A stretch of 64,000 bases of DNA from Bacillus_BD sp963787345 (GCA_963787345.1 CAWBCW010000008.1:1-64000); one strand, 5' to 3'; counted from the first letter of the stretch, positions 54,355-63,380 are shown. Notes: generated by a model not told the origin, from the letters alone. Made by a program: numbers and translations.

Positions 54355-56230
54355 TTATTCGATTTTCAATTCCCCAATCGCAATCAAGGATTGGATTATT
54401 AATAATAATTGATACATTTCATCTGGATCCCGCAGGTCTTTATTCAGTAAACTTTCAATCCGTCTAATTCGATGTCTTAACCCACTCATGGAAAGTGCCA
54501 AATCACTCATCGTTTGCTCTAATTTTCCTCCATTCGATAAGTAAACATATAAGGTTTTAAGTAATTCTATAATTCTCGAATCCTTTAGATCATAAAGCTC
54601 GCCAAGTTCCTTTTTTGCAATCATTTGAATTCCAGTGATATTCTTTGAATTGATCAGCACCCCGACAATTCCTAGTGATTCAAACAGAACCATGTTTTTT
54701 CTTAACGCAAGCCTTAAAGCAACCATGGCCTCCTCATAGGCAGTTGGTGCATGTTGAATATCATCACCTTCATTACTAATTCCCAACTTAAATTCTCCCC
54801 GTGGAAAAGTCTTTTTTAAAAATCGATAAAGGTCTTTGGTCATTCCATCGATGGAAAATGACTGATTATTTTTCAGAATTAAGAAAACTAATTTCGCCTC
54901 ACGCTGTCCGATTAAAATCTGTTGTTTGTTTTGGTGAAAATATTGAAAAATCGATTCTTGGATTTGTTCTTGTAAATAAAATTCTTCTTCGATGGATAGA
55001 TGAGAAACTTTCGTTTTGCTGATATTCCATGACGACGACATAGAAATGCTGTTCAAGATCAAGACTGGCATATTTCCCTCTTTTAATTATTTCATTTGCT
55101 GGCAATTGTGACTGCAAAATTTGTTCAAGAAAATTCCCTTTCATTCTCTCAAAGGATTCAAATTTCGTTTTTTCATTTAATAAAATGATGGAAACGGCAT
55201 TGGCAAAACGGTCAAGAAATAAGTAATCTTCCTCTGTTTTAACTTGTTTCTCCTCATGATAAATAAATGAACAATAACCGAGCATTTGCTTTTGAACGAG
55301 AACCGGTGAAATCAATCGCTCTTGTCGGTCTGTTTTAAGCGTTTTCCTTCTAAACGGCAAAAGACTTTTATCTTTTAATTCTTCAAAATAAGGAACGCTA
55401 TCCGCCTTTAATTCTAGATAGTTCGCCTCTGATAACCCCGCATAGGTGACTGTGCGAAAGTCTTTATCTTCAATTAAGATTGGAATCCCCGTCATCTTAT
55501 AGACCATATTTGTGATCACTTGTAAATCACTGCCGTTTGATATCTCTTCGGCGATATCCCGTTGAAAATCGGATAAATGTGTGACGAACTTCTGTCGTTC
55601 TAAGAGTTGTTCGTAAGTATACTCTAACTCTTTCATTATTGGTGTTTCCTGATAATAATGAAGTTCTTCTTCGATATTCGTATCGGATTCCCATTCTTTC
55701 TCCGTCCTCGTCATCCAGATGCACTCGGAATCCCCTTTTCCAACACAAGTAATTTCTTTTGTCAAAACAGTTTGTCCGCAAATCGTTGACATAAATCCAT
55801 TTGAATAACCAATCAGAGTATGACAAACTTGGGAATCGGATAATCCATTCCTTTTTACATGCTCGACTGCCTCATAGGAATCAATCCATGTCCCTTTTCC
55901 CAACAAGGAAACAATTTTACCTTCATCGTCAAATTTAACAGTACATTCATGGGTATATCCGCGAATATGCCCATTTTTCATATGAACAATGGGCCCTTCC
56001 TCAATTAAGGTTTTTAATGACACCCCTGCTTTTAATGCCTCCTTGGCATCGTTTACACCCATTTCATAGCCAAACCGTACTAAAAATCCTTTTACACGAT
56101 TAATCCCAATATTTTGTGCCAATTGCTGTCTAAGAATTCCTAATGCTGAAGTGGATATCGTCATGGGCCGATCAGTTACTTTGCCACCCTTATCATCCAG
56201 GTAATCTTGATCATATATAGTAATTGTCAT
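54355..56230 (-). pseudogene. XylR_N-V4R-PucR hybrid regulator, module 2, one frameshift
   Basis: Same architecture as 39277: XylR_N (VTDRPMTISTSALGILRQQL), V4R (DSQVCHTLIGYSNGFMSTIC, then GKGDSECIW), and C-terminal HTH_30 (GGKLEQTMSDLALSMSGLRH). One base, near 54992, breaks the frame between QQNESFSSI and EEEFYLQEQIQESIFQ. Without it the protein has about 625 residues. Either the regulator has lost its DNA-binding end, leaving the paralog in charge, or it is a sequencing artefact. First gene upstream in the cluster, with its own promoter (possible TTGACT near 56330). Confidence 0.85.
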
Positions 56231-56469
56231 TTAACTTACCCCATTTCATTGTTTCCAGTTTTAAAACAGAGGCTCCCCTTGTTCCTCTAGATTCAAACTA
56301 CTTTACATTTAAAGTTTACTAGTATAATAAGTCAATTCTGATTCTATAAATTTATTTGAATTTTAAATTTATTTTTATCATATCGATATTTATTTGAAAT
56401 TACTAGAGATAAGGTAGATAAGAAGGGATGGGGCATACAGCCAAAGAGAAAAGCTGCTAAAACGATATT

Positions 56470-56504
56470 AAAAAAGGAGATGAACGGGTCATCTCCTTTT
56501 TTAA
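56470..56504 (-). terminator. terminator downstream of YppF paralog 3
   Basis: AAAAAAGGAGATGA pairs with TCATCTCCTTTTTT. It is separated from the gene's stop by element copy F. Confidence 0.85.
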
Positions 56505-56507
56505 TAT

Positions 56508-56672
56508 ATCAAATTCATCCAGATACAATCTCTGAGCCCGCTCGAGAAACTCCCCTAAAAAATCCGAGACATCTAACTACATGCAGATAGAGTTGAAACT
56601 CCACTGAATCGAAGTACAATTTTTAATTCTTCTCCACTTATAGAAATCGGGGATTTCCTCCCAATGAAGTTA
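56508..56672 (+). repeat. IS605-like miniature element, copy F (short)
   Basis: Left ATCAAATTCATCCAGATAC (palindrome lost), right TCTCCACTTATAGAAATCGG and CCAATGAAGTTA. The terminal TTA is the complement of the stop codon of YppF paralog 3. Confidence 0.6.
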
Positions 56673-56864
56673 TACCGCTGCAAACTCAAACGATTGAGGT
56701 TTTTCTGCGTTTTGTCGATCTAATTCACGATAAATATTTTTATATTCAATAATGGATAGTTCACCGTTCACATAACTTTTTTGTAGATAATCAAGTAATT
56801 CGTTCACATGCAATGGAGCACATTTTTTCACTTGTTGGTATCGTTTTGTTAGTTCTGCAATCAT
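56670..56864 (-). CDS. YppF family small protein, paralog 3
   Basis: 64 residues: HVNELLDYLQKSYVNGELSI and EYKNIYRELDRQNAEKPQSF, the same signature as at 26115 and 26591. It lacks the C-terminal extra segment of the other two, ending FEFAAV, so the insertion of a miniature element may have cut it short and provided a new stop. ATG behind GTGGATAACG. The conserved box is at 56971-56917. Function is unknown. Confidence 0.87.
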   Translation of the reverse strand: MIAELTKRYQQVKKCAPLHVNELLDYLQKSYVNGELSIIEYKNIYRELDRQNAEKPQSFEFAAV

Positions 56865-56916
56865 CGTTATCCACTCATTTCATTAATTGTTTTAGTAAGT
56901 CGTTCACGTTGTTATT

Positions 56917-56971
56917 AGTATAGCATGGGATGTTTTGAACGCTTATTTTTAAACAATTCAAACTAACGACA
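56917..56971 (-). promoter_or_regulatory. conserved upstream box and -10 of YppF paralog 3
   Basis: Minus strand: TGTCGTTAGTTTGAATTGTT begins 49 bp before TATACT (56922-56917). See 26403 and 26971. Confidence 0.6.
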
Positions 56972-57003
56972 CGATGTGACAATTTCTCCAAAAAAGAGAG
57001 ACT

Positions 57004-58446
57004 TTACTTTTTTGCTTGATACACTTTCAGTTTTTTCCCTTTAATCGTTGTATGTTTCATGTCCTTTAAGACGATGGGGCCTTTTCCATTTAGAATTTCG
57101 ACAAATGAAGCATTTTCTTCAATGGTTATTATTCCAATGTCATCCGCTGATACTCCCTCTAACTTCGCGATCGTTCCAACAAAGTCTAGTGCTCTGAGCT
57201 TCTTTTTCTTTCCTCCATTGAAATAAAGCTTCATGATTTCCTCGTTAAATGCGGCGCTTTTACTCTCTTTTAAGTCCGGTTCTTGCTCGAGCTTTTCTTG
57301 AAAGGCTGCTAAATGCTGTTCCACTTCTTCATTTGAAGGTGGTTCCATTCTCGGTATCGCAAAGCCTATGTATTCTTCAATCGTTGTTAAAAACTTTTCC
57401 TCAAAAGGAGTCATAAAGGTAATCGCCTTCCCAGACTTTCCTGCCCGGCCGGTTCTTCCCGTACGATGGACATAACTTTCTTTCTCTAAAGGAATGTCAT
57501 AATTCACAACAAGAGAGATATTTTCAACATCTATTCCTCTAGCAGCCACGTCGGTTGCCACCAAATAGCGAAACACACCTCTTTTAAAATCATCCATGAC
57601 GGCAAAGCGATCTTCTTGATACATCCCGCCATGCAGCTTGTCACATGGATAATGATCTAAGTCCAATTGCTCCATCACATCATCGACCCGTTCTTGGGTC
57701 CGGCAAAAAATGATACAGCTATCTGGATTTTCCACAGTCGTGACGTCCTTTAATAGTGCATATTTTTCTTCGTCTTTTACCGTGAGTATTGCATGTTGTA
57801 TTTTGTCTACGGTTCTACCCGTTGCTTTGATTTCAATTTCAAGCGGATCATTCATATACGTTTGACAAAGTTTTTTAATATCTTCAGGCATCGTTGCTGA
57901 AAAGACGGACGTCACACGGTCGACTGGCAATTTTTGAATAATCGCCTCGACATCATCAATGAATCCCATATTCAGCATTTCATCGGCTTCATCGATAATA
58001 AGGCCCTTTATCCCTTCTACCGGAAACGTCCCTTTTTCAAGATGGTCTAGAACTCTTCCTGGTGTACCGACGACCACATGTGTTTTTTGCTTTAACTCTA
58101 ATTTTTGTTTTGCAAAAGGCTGTTTCCCGTAGAGAGCTGTTACTTTGATTCGCTTAAATCTGCCTATATTGGTTAGATCCTCTTTCACTTGTGCGGCCAA
58201 TTCCCGTGTTGGCGTCAGTATCAAGTACTGTGGCTTATTTTCTTCCCATTCAACTTTTTCACAAATCGGGATGCCATATGAAGCTGTTTTTCCGCTTCCC
58301 GTTTGTGAGATGACCATTAAATCCTGATTCTCTAATGCTGGAGGGATGACCTTCGCTTGCACTTCTGTCGGGGATACATAGTTCAACCCTTGTAATGCCT
58401 TCTTAATTTCCGAACTTAACTGATAGTCTTGAAAGTTTGTATTCAT
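57004..58446 (-). CDS. dbpA: DEAD-box RNA helicase of the DbpA/YxiN type
   Basis: Start at ATG 58446 behind GAGGTTACGGT, 480 residues. Motifs: TGSGKTASY (I), PTRELAAQ (Ia), LIIDEADEMLNMGF (II), FSATMPE (III), VATDVAARGIDVENI (V) and VHRTGRTGRAGKSG (VI). The C-terminal 75 residues, KKLRALDFVGTIAKLEGVSA to VYQAKK, are the DbpA/YxiN RNA-binding domain that recognises helix 92 of 23S rRNA, so it acts in large-subunit assembly. Single gene. Confidence 0.95.
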   Translation of the reverse strand: MNTNFQDYQLSSEIKKALQGLNYVSPTEVQAKVIPPALENQDLMVISQTGSGKTASYGIPICEKVEWEENKPQYLILTPTRELAAQVKEDLTNIGRFKRIKVTALYGKQPFAKQKLELKQKTHVVVGTPGRVLDHLEKGTFPVEGIKGLIIDEADEMLNMGFIDDVEAIIQKLPVDRVTSVFSATMPEDIKKLCQTYMNDPLEIEIKATGRTVDKIQHAILTVKDEEKYALLKDVTTVENPDSCIIFCRTQERVDDVMEQLDLDHYPCDKLHGGMYQEDRFAVMDDFKRGVFRYLVATDVAARGIDVENISLVVNYDIPLEKESYVHRTGRTGRAGKSGKAITFMTPFEEKFLTTIEEYIGFAIPRMEPPSNEEVEQHLAAFQEKLEQEPDLKESKSAAFNEEIMKLYFNGGKKKKLRALDFVGTIAKLEGVSADDIGIITIEENASFVEILNGKGPIVLKDMKHTTIKGKKLKVYQAKK

Positions 58447-58531
58447 ACCGTAACCTCGATTACTTTTTATTCTTAGTTTAACCATAAATGTCGAAATTTG
58501 ATAATAGAAATATTTTTCTTCGAAACGCAGA

Positions 58532-58564
58532 AAAAAGCAAACCCTGATGGATTTGCTTTTTTCG
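58532..58564 (-). terminator. terminator of the serA transcript
   Basis: AAAAGCAAACCC pairs with GGATTTGCTTTT around CTGAT with T runs, between the serA stop and dbpA. Confidence 0.8.
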
Positions 58565-58576
58565 TCAATAAGGAGA

Positions 58577-59776
58577 TTAAATAACTCTTATCGTTACGAC
58601 TCCTGGAATGGCTTTTACCTTTTCTTCTAAACTTTGGGTTGTGCTGCTATTAACTTGGTCATCGATGTCAATCATCGTGTAAGCATAGTCACCACGGCTT
58701 CTGTTGACCATGTCAGCAATATTTAAATCATAGCTTGAAATCGCTGAAGTAATTTGTCCAACCATATTTGGTACATTTTTATGAAAAGCGGCAACTCTGC
58801 GTTTTCCTACATATGGCAGAGACGCATTTGGAAAATTGACAGAGTTTACGATATTACCAGTTTCAAGGTATTCTTTAACTTGGCGTGTAGCCATGATCGC
58901 ACAGTTTTCTTCTGATTCTTTTGTTGAAGCCCCAAGGTGTGGAATTGGAACAACATTTTTCATATTTAAAACATTTTCATTCGGGAAGTCAGTAATGTAT
59001 TTTCCTACTTTTCCTTCCTCAAGTGCAGTTCTCATATCATCTTCGTTAACAAGCTCACCACGTGAGAAGTTCAAAATATAAACATCCGGTTTCATGATGC
59101 TGAATGTTTCTTTATTAAACATTCCTCTTGTCTCTTCTGTTAGTGGCACGTGAACCGTAATGTAATCAGAGTTCATGAATAACTGTTCAATCGTCATCGC
59201 ACGTTGAACGTTACGAGCTAAGTTCCAAGCAGTATCAACTGAGATAAATGGATCAAATCCAATAACATCCATATCTAAATCAAGGGCATCATTTGCAACT
59301 CGAGCACCGATCGCACCTAATCCAATAATTCCTAGTGTTTTTCCTTTAGCTTCTTTTCCAACAAATTGCTTTTTACCTGCTTCGACTAATTTTGGAATTT
59401 GCTCGCCCTCATTTTTTAATGTTTGAGTCCAAGAGATTCCTTCAAATAGATTACGAGAAGCTGCCATGATTGTTGTCAACACAAGCTCTTTTACCGCGTT
59501 TGCATTTGCACCAGGTGTATTAAAAACGACAATTCCTTGTTCCGTACATTTATCAACTGGAATATTATTAACGCCTGCCCCAGCTCTTGCGATCGCTTTT
59601 AATTCGTCACCAAATTCCATATCATGCATATTATAACTTCGAGCCACAATTGCATCCGGATTTTCACTATTATTATCAATTACATATTGTTCTTGATTGA
59701 ATACATTTAATCCAGTTTGAGCAATATTATTTAATGCTTTAATTGTTTTTACCTTCGCTGTCGTCAAAGTTGTCAC
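58577..59776 (-). CDS. serA: D-3-phosphoglycerate dehydrogenase, short form with ACT domain
   Basis: A GTG start behind GGGAGAGATTCTA gives 399 residues. The substrate domain surrounds the NAD domain, with LGIIGLGAIGARVANDALDL, FNFSRGELVNED-type loop (ILNFSRGELVNEDD) and IPHLGASTKESEENCA, and an ACT domain from about 325 to the end. It performs the first step of serine synthesis. A ZTP riboswitch leads the transcript, linking serine to one-carbon need. Confidence 0.92.
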   Translation of the reverse strand: MTTLTTAKVKTIKALNNIAQTGLNVFNQEQYVIDNNSENPDAIVARSYNMHDMEFGDELKAIARAGAGVNNIPVDKCTEQGIVVFNTPGANANAVKELVLTTIMAASRNLFEGISWTQTLKNEGEQIPKLVEAGKKQFVGKEAKGKTLGIIGLGAIGARVANDALDLDMDVIGFDPFISVDTAWNLARNVQRAMTIEQLFMNSDYITVHVPLTEETRGMFNKETFSIMKPDVYILNFSRGELVNEDDMRTALEEGKVGKYITDFPNENVLNMKNVVPIPHLGASTKESEENCAIMATRQVKEYLETGNIVNSVNFPNASLPYVGKRRVAAFHKNVPNMVGQITSAISSYDLNIADMVNRSRGDYAYTMIDIDDQVNSSTTQSLEEKVKAIPGVVTIRVI

Positions 59777-59901
59777 TAGAATCTCTCCCTTTTTTTAAAA
59801 GACTATTTATAAAACCCTAAATCCCCCAAATTTTCAGACACAAAAAACAATACGTATTCCCAATAAATAGCTGTTGAATAGGCTCCCCCCTAAATGCATA
59901 A

Positions 59902-60003
59902 AGAGGTAAAGGACCAAAATCCTTTACCTCTGCCCAGGCGAACGGCTATTCGATACTATGTGCTCCCTCACGGTACTCCGCGTTCGCCAGTTACACATAG
60001 CCT
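59902..60003 (-). ncRNA. ZTP riboswitch (pfl motif) with terminator, ahead of serA
   Basis: Minus strand: GTAACTGGCGAACGCGGAGT, GTGAGGGAGCACATAG, then AGCCGTTCGCCTGGGCA, the conserved P1-P2 loop and CGCCUGGGC pseudoknot of the pfl/ZTP class. It leads into a stem (AGAGGTAAAGG with CCTTTACCTCT) and a short T run. ZTP builds up when 10-formyl-THF is short, so serA is induced to feed one-carbon units. Identified by motif inspection. Confidence 0.85.
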
Positions 60004-60060
60004 TTTGAATTAATTGAATCTTATCAAATTACAAACAAAAGTTCAAGCGAATTGTCTCAA

Positions 60061-61131
60061 TTAAGTTCGTGTTTTTTCTTTTTTCATTTGTTTACTTCTT
60101 AATTGTCCGCATGCAGCATCAATATCTGTTCCTTGTTCTTGGCGAATGACACAGTTAATGCCATGCTTTTTCAATGTATCATAAAAACCAAGGATGGACT
60201 CCTTTTCACTGCGTTCATATTGAATATGCTCATTAACTGGATTATACGGAATCAAGTTGACATAAGTAAGATGACGTTTATCTTTTAGCAAGTTGGCCAA
60301 TTGAACGGCTTCTTGCTTATGATCGTTGACACCTTTTAATAAAATATATTCAATTGTAATGCGTCGATTCGTCTTTTTCAAATAATATTCGATCGCTTCC
60401 ATTAATTCTTCAATCGGATAAGCACGGTTGATTTTCATCACGCGGCTCCGCAACTCATTATTTGGCGCATGTAACGATAAAGCCAAGTTCACTTGTAAAT
60501 CAATATCTGCAAATTCATAAATCTTTGGCACTAAGCCACTCGTTGAAACAGTGATATGTCTTGCACCGATAGCCAAACCTTTTTGATCATTAATGACTGT
60601 AAGGAATTTAATCAGGTTATCAAAATTATCAAATGGTTCCCCAATTCCCATCACGACGATATGGCTGACTCTTTCGTCTTTGCCCTGTTCATCTAAGTGG
60701 TGCTGGACATTCATGATTTGCTCGACGATTTCACCGCTAGACAAATCACGATTTTTCGCAAGAATTCCGCTAGCACAGAAGCTACAGCCGATGTTACAGC
60801 CAACTTGTGTTGTTACACAAACCGATAACCCATATTTATGCCTCATTAATACTGTTTCAATTAAATTCCCGTCACGAAGATTAAAGAGAAATTTAATCGT
60901 CCCATCGGCAGATTCTTGCTTCGTGTTTAAAGTCGTTGTATGAATCGAAAAGTTCTCCTCTAATAATTGAAGGAGTTCTTTGTTAACATTGCTCATTTCC
61001 GAAAACTCAGTGACGCGCTTAGTATACAGCCAATCCCATACTTGTGAAGCACGGAATTTCTTGTGGCCGCGTTCCAAAAGCCATTCTGTCAATTGTTCAA
61101 ACGTTAATCCATAGATGGATTCTTTATTCAT
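60061..61131 (-). CDS. rlmN: dual-specificity 23S rRNA/tRNA adenine C2-methyltransferase
   Basis: The 356 residues carry the radical SAM cluster motif CNIGCSFC (Cys112, Cys116, Cys119) and the C-terminal AACGQL Cys that takes the methyl group. VMGIGEPFDNFDNLIKFL and GARHITVSTSGLVPKI are family motifs. RlmN methylates A2503 in 23S rRNA and A37 in some tRNAs. ATG at 61131. Stands alone. The 350 bp to the right (61132-61481) show no gene. Confidence 0.96.
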   Translation of the reverse strand: MNKESIYGLTFEQLTEWLLERGHKKFRASQVWDWLYTKRVTEFSEMSNVNKELLQLLEENFSIHTTTLNTKQESADGTIKFLFNLRDGNLIETVLMRHKYGLSVCVTTQVGCNIGCSFCASGILAKNRDLSSGEIVEQIMNVQHHLDEQGKDERVSHIVVMGIGEPFDNFDNLIKFLTVINDQKGLAIGARHITVSTSGLVPKIYEFADIDLQVNLALSLHAPNNELRSRVMKINRAYPIEELMEAIEYYLKKTNRRITIEYILLKGVNDHKQEAVQLANLLKDKRHLTYVNLIPYNPVNEHIQYERSEKESILGFYDTLKKHGINCVIRQEQGTDIDAACGQLRSKQMKKEKTRT

Positions 61132-61481
61132 CGATTACCCTCATTTCAAAAATTTCCTTAGTCTATTGTACTTAAATGTTGCTAAAGTAGCAAACGTATA
61201 CGCATGACAGATTTGTTTTTTTATGGAAGGATTATTAATTAAGCGTAGTTAGTTATATTATATTCATGTTTTTTCATTATTATCATTGATCGGTTCGCGA
61301 AGCAGCATGGCATTCGGACTCTATCCAACTTTTTCTACGGGTTCTTGTCCAAATGAAGCCCCAATTATAATTATGTCGTTACCATTCTTCAACTATCCCC
61401 CAAAACCGGTCGATACTCATCCTTTTATTTGAGAATAAAATAAAAGGTCTAAACAAATAATGACATTGTTGTGTAGACTAA

Positions 61482-61709
61482 TCAAATACGCCTTGGCGTA
61501 TTTGCGCCCAGATTTTATCGAGCTCGCGAAGGTATTCTTTCCATTGAAAATCTGCATGTCTCCGCCGGAGGCTTTAACTTCATTCAGCTAAGGGTTAATC
61601 CCCACTGAAATGAAAAAAGCTTGGAGTTTATCTAACCACTTATAGATGCAATAGATTTCTGTACCTGTCGCAAGCTATCGGTACAAAAAAATTTGCTGAA
61701 TGCAGTTAA
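61482..61709 (+). repeat. IS605-like miniature element, copy G (longest)
   Basis: Left ATCAAATACGCCTTGGCGTA, then GTCTCCGCCGGAGGCTTTAA, ATCCCCACTGAAATGA, CTAACCACTTATAGATGC, the CTGTCGCAAGCTATCGGTAC tail and GAATGCAGTTAAA. Its right end merges with the ribosome site of the GNAT gene (AAAAAAGGAGGAGC). Confidence 0.7.
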
Positions 61710-61725
61710 AAAAGGAGGAGCTTCC

Positions 61726-62298
61726 ATGCATTGGTATGAGAAACTAAATCAATATTTTCCAGTGGTTGAAATGAAATCGAAGGAGCACATGGAGACCTTA
61801 CTGAAAGAGCGTTCTGACATTTATCACAAAGATGAAGGTCCCTATCACATCTTAATGTATGTAGAATTGGATAGTTTCATTTTTATTGATTATCTTCTCG
61901 TTACTAATCAGGCTAGAGGACAAGGTCTCGGCCATCAACTATTGGAAAAATTAAAGCAAAAAGAAAAGCCGATTATTCTAGAAGTAGAACCCATTAATTA
62001 TGAAGACAGCGATACAGAAAAAAGACTTCATTTTTATAAAAGAGAAGGGTTTGTCCATGCCCAGTCCATTGGATATCACAGACGATCTTTGGCGACAAAG
62101 GAAATCAACCCAATGGAAATTCTCTATTGGGCACCTCATGATGAATCGGAGGAAATAATTTTTGCTGCTATGAAAGAAACATATGACTTGATTCACACGT
62201 ATAAAGATCATGAGTTTTATGGAGAATCCTATCAGCCGGTAGACGAGGTCTTAACCTTTAACCAAAATAAAGAAAACAATCTCTTTGACCAACTTTAA
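61726..62298 (+). CDS. GNAT family N-acetyltransferase
   Basis: Start at ATG 61726 behind GGAGGAGCTTCC, 190 residues. IDYLLVTNQARGQGLGHQLL is the GNAT acetyl-CoA loop (R-x-Q-G-x-G), and KRLHFYKREGFV completes the fold. The C-terminal 60 residues (ILYWAPHDESEEIIFAAMKE) are an extra helical part. Substrate unknown. The upstream miniature element contributes its leader. Confidence 0.88.
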   Translation: MHWYEKLNQYFPVVEMKSKEHMETLLKERSDIYHKDEGPYHILMYVELDSFIFIDYLLVTNQARGQGLGHQLLEKLKQKEKPIILEVEPINYEDSDTEKRLHFYKREGFVHAQSIGYHRRSLATKEINPMEILYWAPHDESEEIIFAAMKETYDLIHTYKDHEFYGESYQPVDEVLTFNQNKENNLFDQL

Positions 62299-62307
62299 CT
62301 TTCTATA

Positions 62308-62360
62308 GAAAAGGAGCAGTTTCAAGATTGTTATCCATCTTTGAAACTGCCCCTTTTCCT
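62308..62360. terminator. bidirectional terminator between GNAT and YhfH genes
   Basis: AAAGGAGCAGTTTCAA pairs with TTGAAACTGCCCCTTT, one mismatch, with A and T runs. Confidence 0.8.
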
Positions 62361-62495
62361 TTATTCATCTTGTGATCTTAAGCAATGGTCACATTCCATC
62401 ATATAAGATTCTGCCTGTTCCTCAATCACCTGACCGCACTCTGGACATTCTCTTTTTTGTAAACCTCTGAAAAATTCTACTGGACTTTGTAACAT
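62361..62495 (-). CDS. YhfH family zinc-ribbon small protein, copy 1
   Basis: 44 residues: MLQSPVEFFRGLQKRECPEC, then GQVIEEQAESYMMECDHCLR. Two C-x2-C pairs (CPEC and CDHC) form a zinc ribbon. YhfH proteins have this form and no known function. ATG behind AGGAGCGAGTATAC. Tandem with copy 2, 78 percent or so alike by eye. Too short for the usual gene length cut-off. Confidence 0.85.
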   Translation of the reverse strand: MLQSPVEFFRGLQKRECPECGQVIEEQAESYMMECDHCLRSQDE

Positions 62496-62627
62496 GTATA
62501 CTCGCTCCTTTCTTGTAATACAACCTTAATTAATTATCGATGTTATAATACAGTATGTGTATTATTAAAATATGTATGTGACCTTATTAGACTTTTTTGT
62601 AAAAAGTTTGTGTATTTGAAAATAAAT

Positions 62628-62680
62628 ATAGGAGACGGTTTCATTAAGGAACAATCCTTTTGAAACAGCCTCCTTATTTA
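62628..62680 (-). terminator. terminator of YhfH copy 2
   Basis: AGGAGACGGTTTCA pairs with TGAAACAGCCTCCT, one mismatch, between the two YhfH genes. Confidence 0.7.
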
Positions 62681-62702
62681 TTTTATATCGATCGAAACCC
62701 TT

Positions 62703-62837
62703 TTATTCTTCCCTCATTCGTAAGCAATGATCACATTCCATAATATAGCATTCTGCTTGTTCCTCAATTTCTTGGCCACACTCTGGACATTCTCTTTTAG
62801 GTAAGCTTCTGAAAAAATCAACCGGACTTTGTAACAT
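62703..62837 (-). CDS. YhfH family zinc-ribbon small protein, copy 2
   Basis: 44 residues: MLQSPVDFFRSLPKRECPEC, then GQEIEEQAECYIMECDHCLR, ending MREE. Same C-x2-C pairs as copy 1. ATG behind GGAGAGGTTAAAT. Each copy has its own leader and terminator, so they are independent units. Confidence 0.85.
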   Translation of the reverse strand: MLQSPVDFFRSLPKRECPECGQEIEEQAECYIMECDHCLRMREE

Positions 62838-63018
62838 ATTTAACCTCTCCCTTCCTATAGTACAATTTGATACTCCAACTTTCTGTTATGGTACAGTATA
62901 TGCACGCTAGGGTTCTATATGTGAGCTTTTTTATATTATTTATCCAAACTTTTTCTACTGCAATTTTGACTTGATTCTTAAAGAAAAAGAGATAATAAAT
63001 ACTAAGGAGATGATAATT

Positions 63019-63159
63019 TTGAGAATCGATGAAAAACCAAATGACTTACTCCAAGGCTATAACCCAATTCGTGAAAAGCTAAAAGAACGAAATTCCGTTG
63101 ATTTTACTACATCCACTTTAAGACGACTGGCACTATTACACCAAAGCCATGATCAATGA
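63019..63159 (+). CDS. 46-residue small protein of unknown function
   Basis: A TTG start behind AAGGAGATGATAATT gives RIDEKPNDLLQGYNPIREKL, then ERNSVDFTTSTLRRLALLHQ. Charged, no membrane segment, no family I recognise. Upstream ATG codons in frame lack ribosome sites. A terminator follows at 63198-63245. Confidence 0.55.
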   Translation: MRIDEKPNDLLQGYNPIREKLKERNSVDFTTSTLRRLALLHQSHDQ

Positions 63160-63197
63160 TGAATGGATTTTCGACTGAGAAGATTCTAATGTTTAAA

Positions 63198-63245
63198 TAA
63201 GCTGCAAAGAGTAAATGCCATTTCATTTACTCTTTGCAGCTTTTA
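63198..63245 (+). terminator. terminator after the 46-residue ORF
   Basis: GCTGCAAAGAGTAAATG pairs with CATTTACTCTTTGCAGC (17 bp, near-perfect) and TTTTATTTTT. Confidence 0.9.
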
Positions 63246-63380
63246 TTTTTGCGCCAGATTCACCGCGGTATCAGAGGCTTTTAATTCCGGACTCTTAACG
63301 AGCTTACTCATTGTCGTTGTTTTAAAACCGTAAGTACGGGCTCGAACTAATACTTTTCGACCCCTTGTTCTAACTATTCT
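63243..63380 (-). other. possible small ORF, no start codon seen
   Basis: A minus-strand frame of about 45 codons ends at 63243 and reads KVLVRARTYGFKTTTMSKLV, then KSPELKASDTAVNLAQK. It is basic and protein-like in composition, but no start codon with a ribosome site is present before an upstream stop. It may be a decayed gene or chance. Confidence 0.25.

Noticed and set aside
39277..56230. Sigma-54 promoters in the aromatic cluster
   Set aside because: XylR_N sensors suggested this, but I saw no TGGCAC-N5-TTGC pair upstream of the cluster genes and the regulators lack the sigma-54 contact domain.
21266..61709. CRISPR-like array or repeats
   Set aside because: The repeated blocks are dispersed, 130-230 bp long and have no regular spacers; they are miniature elements.
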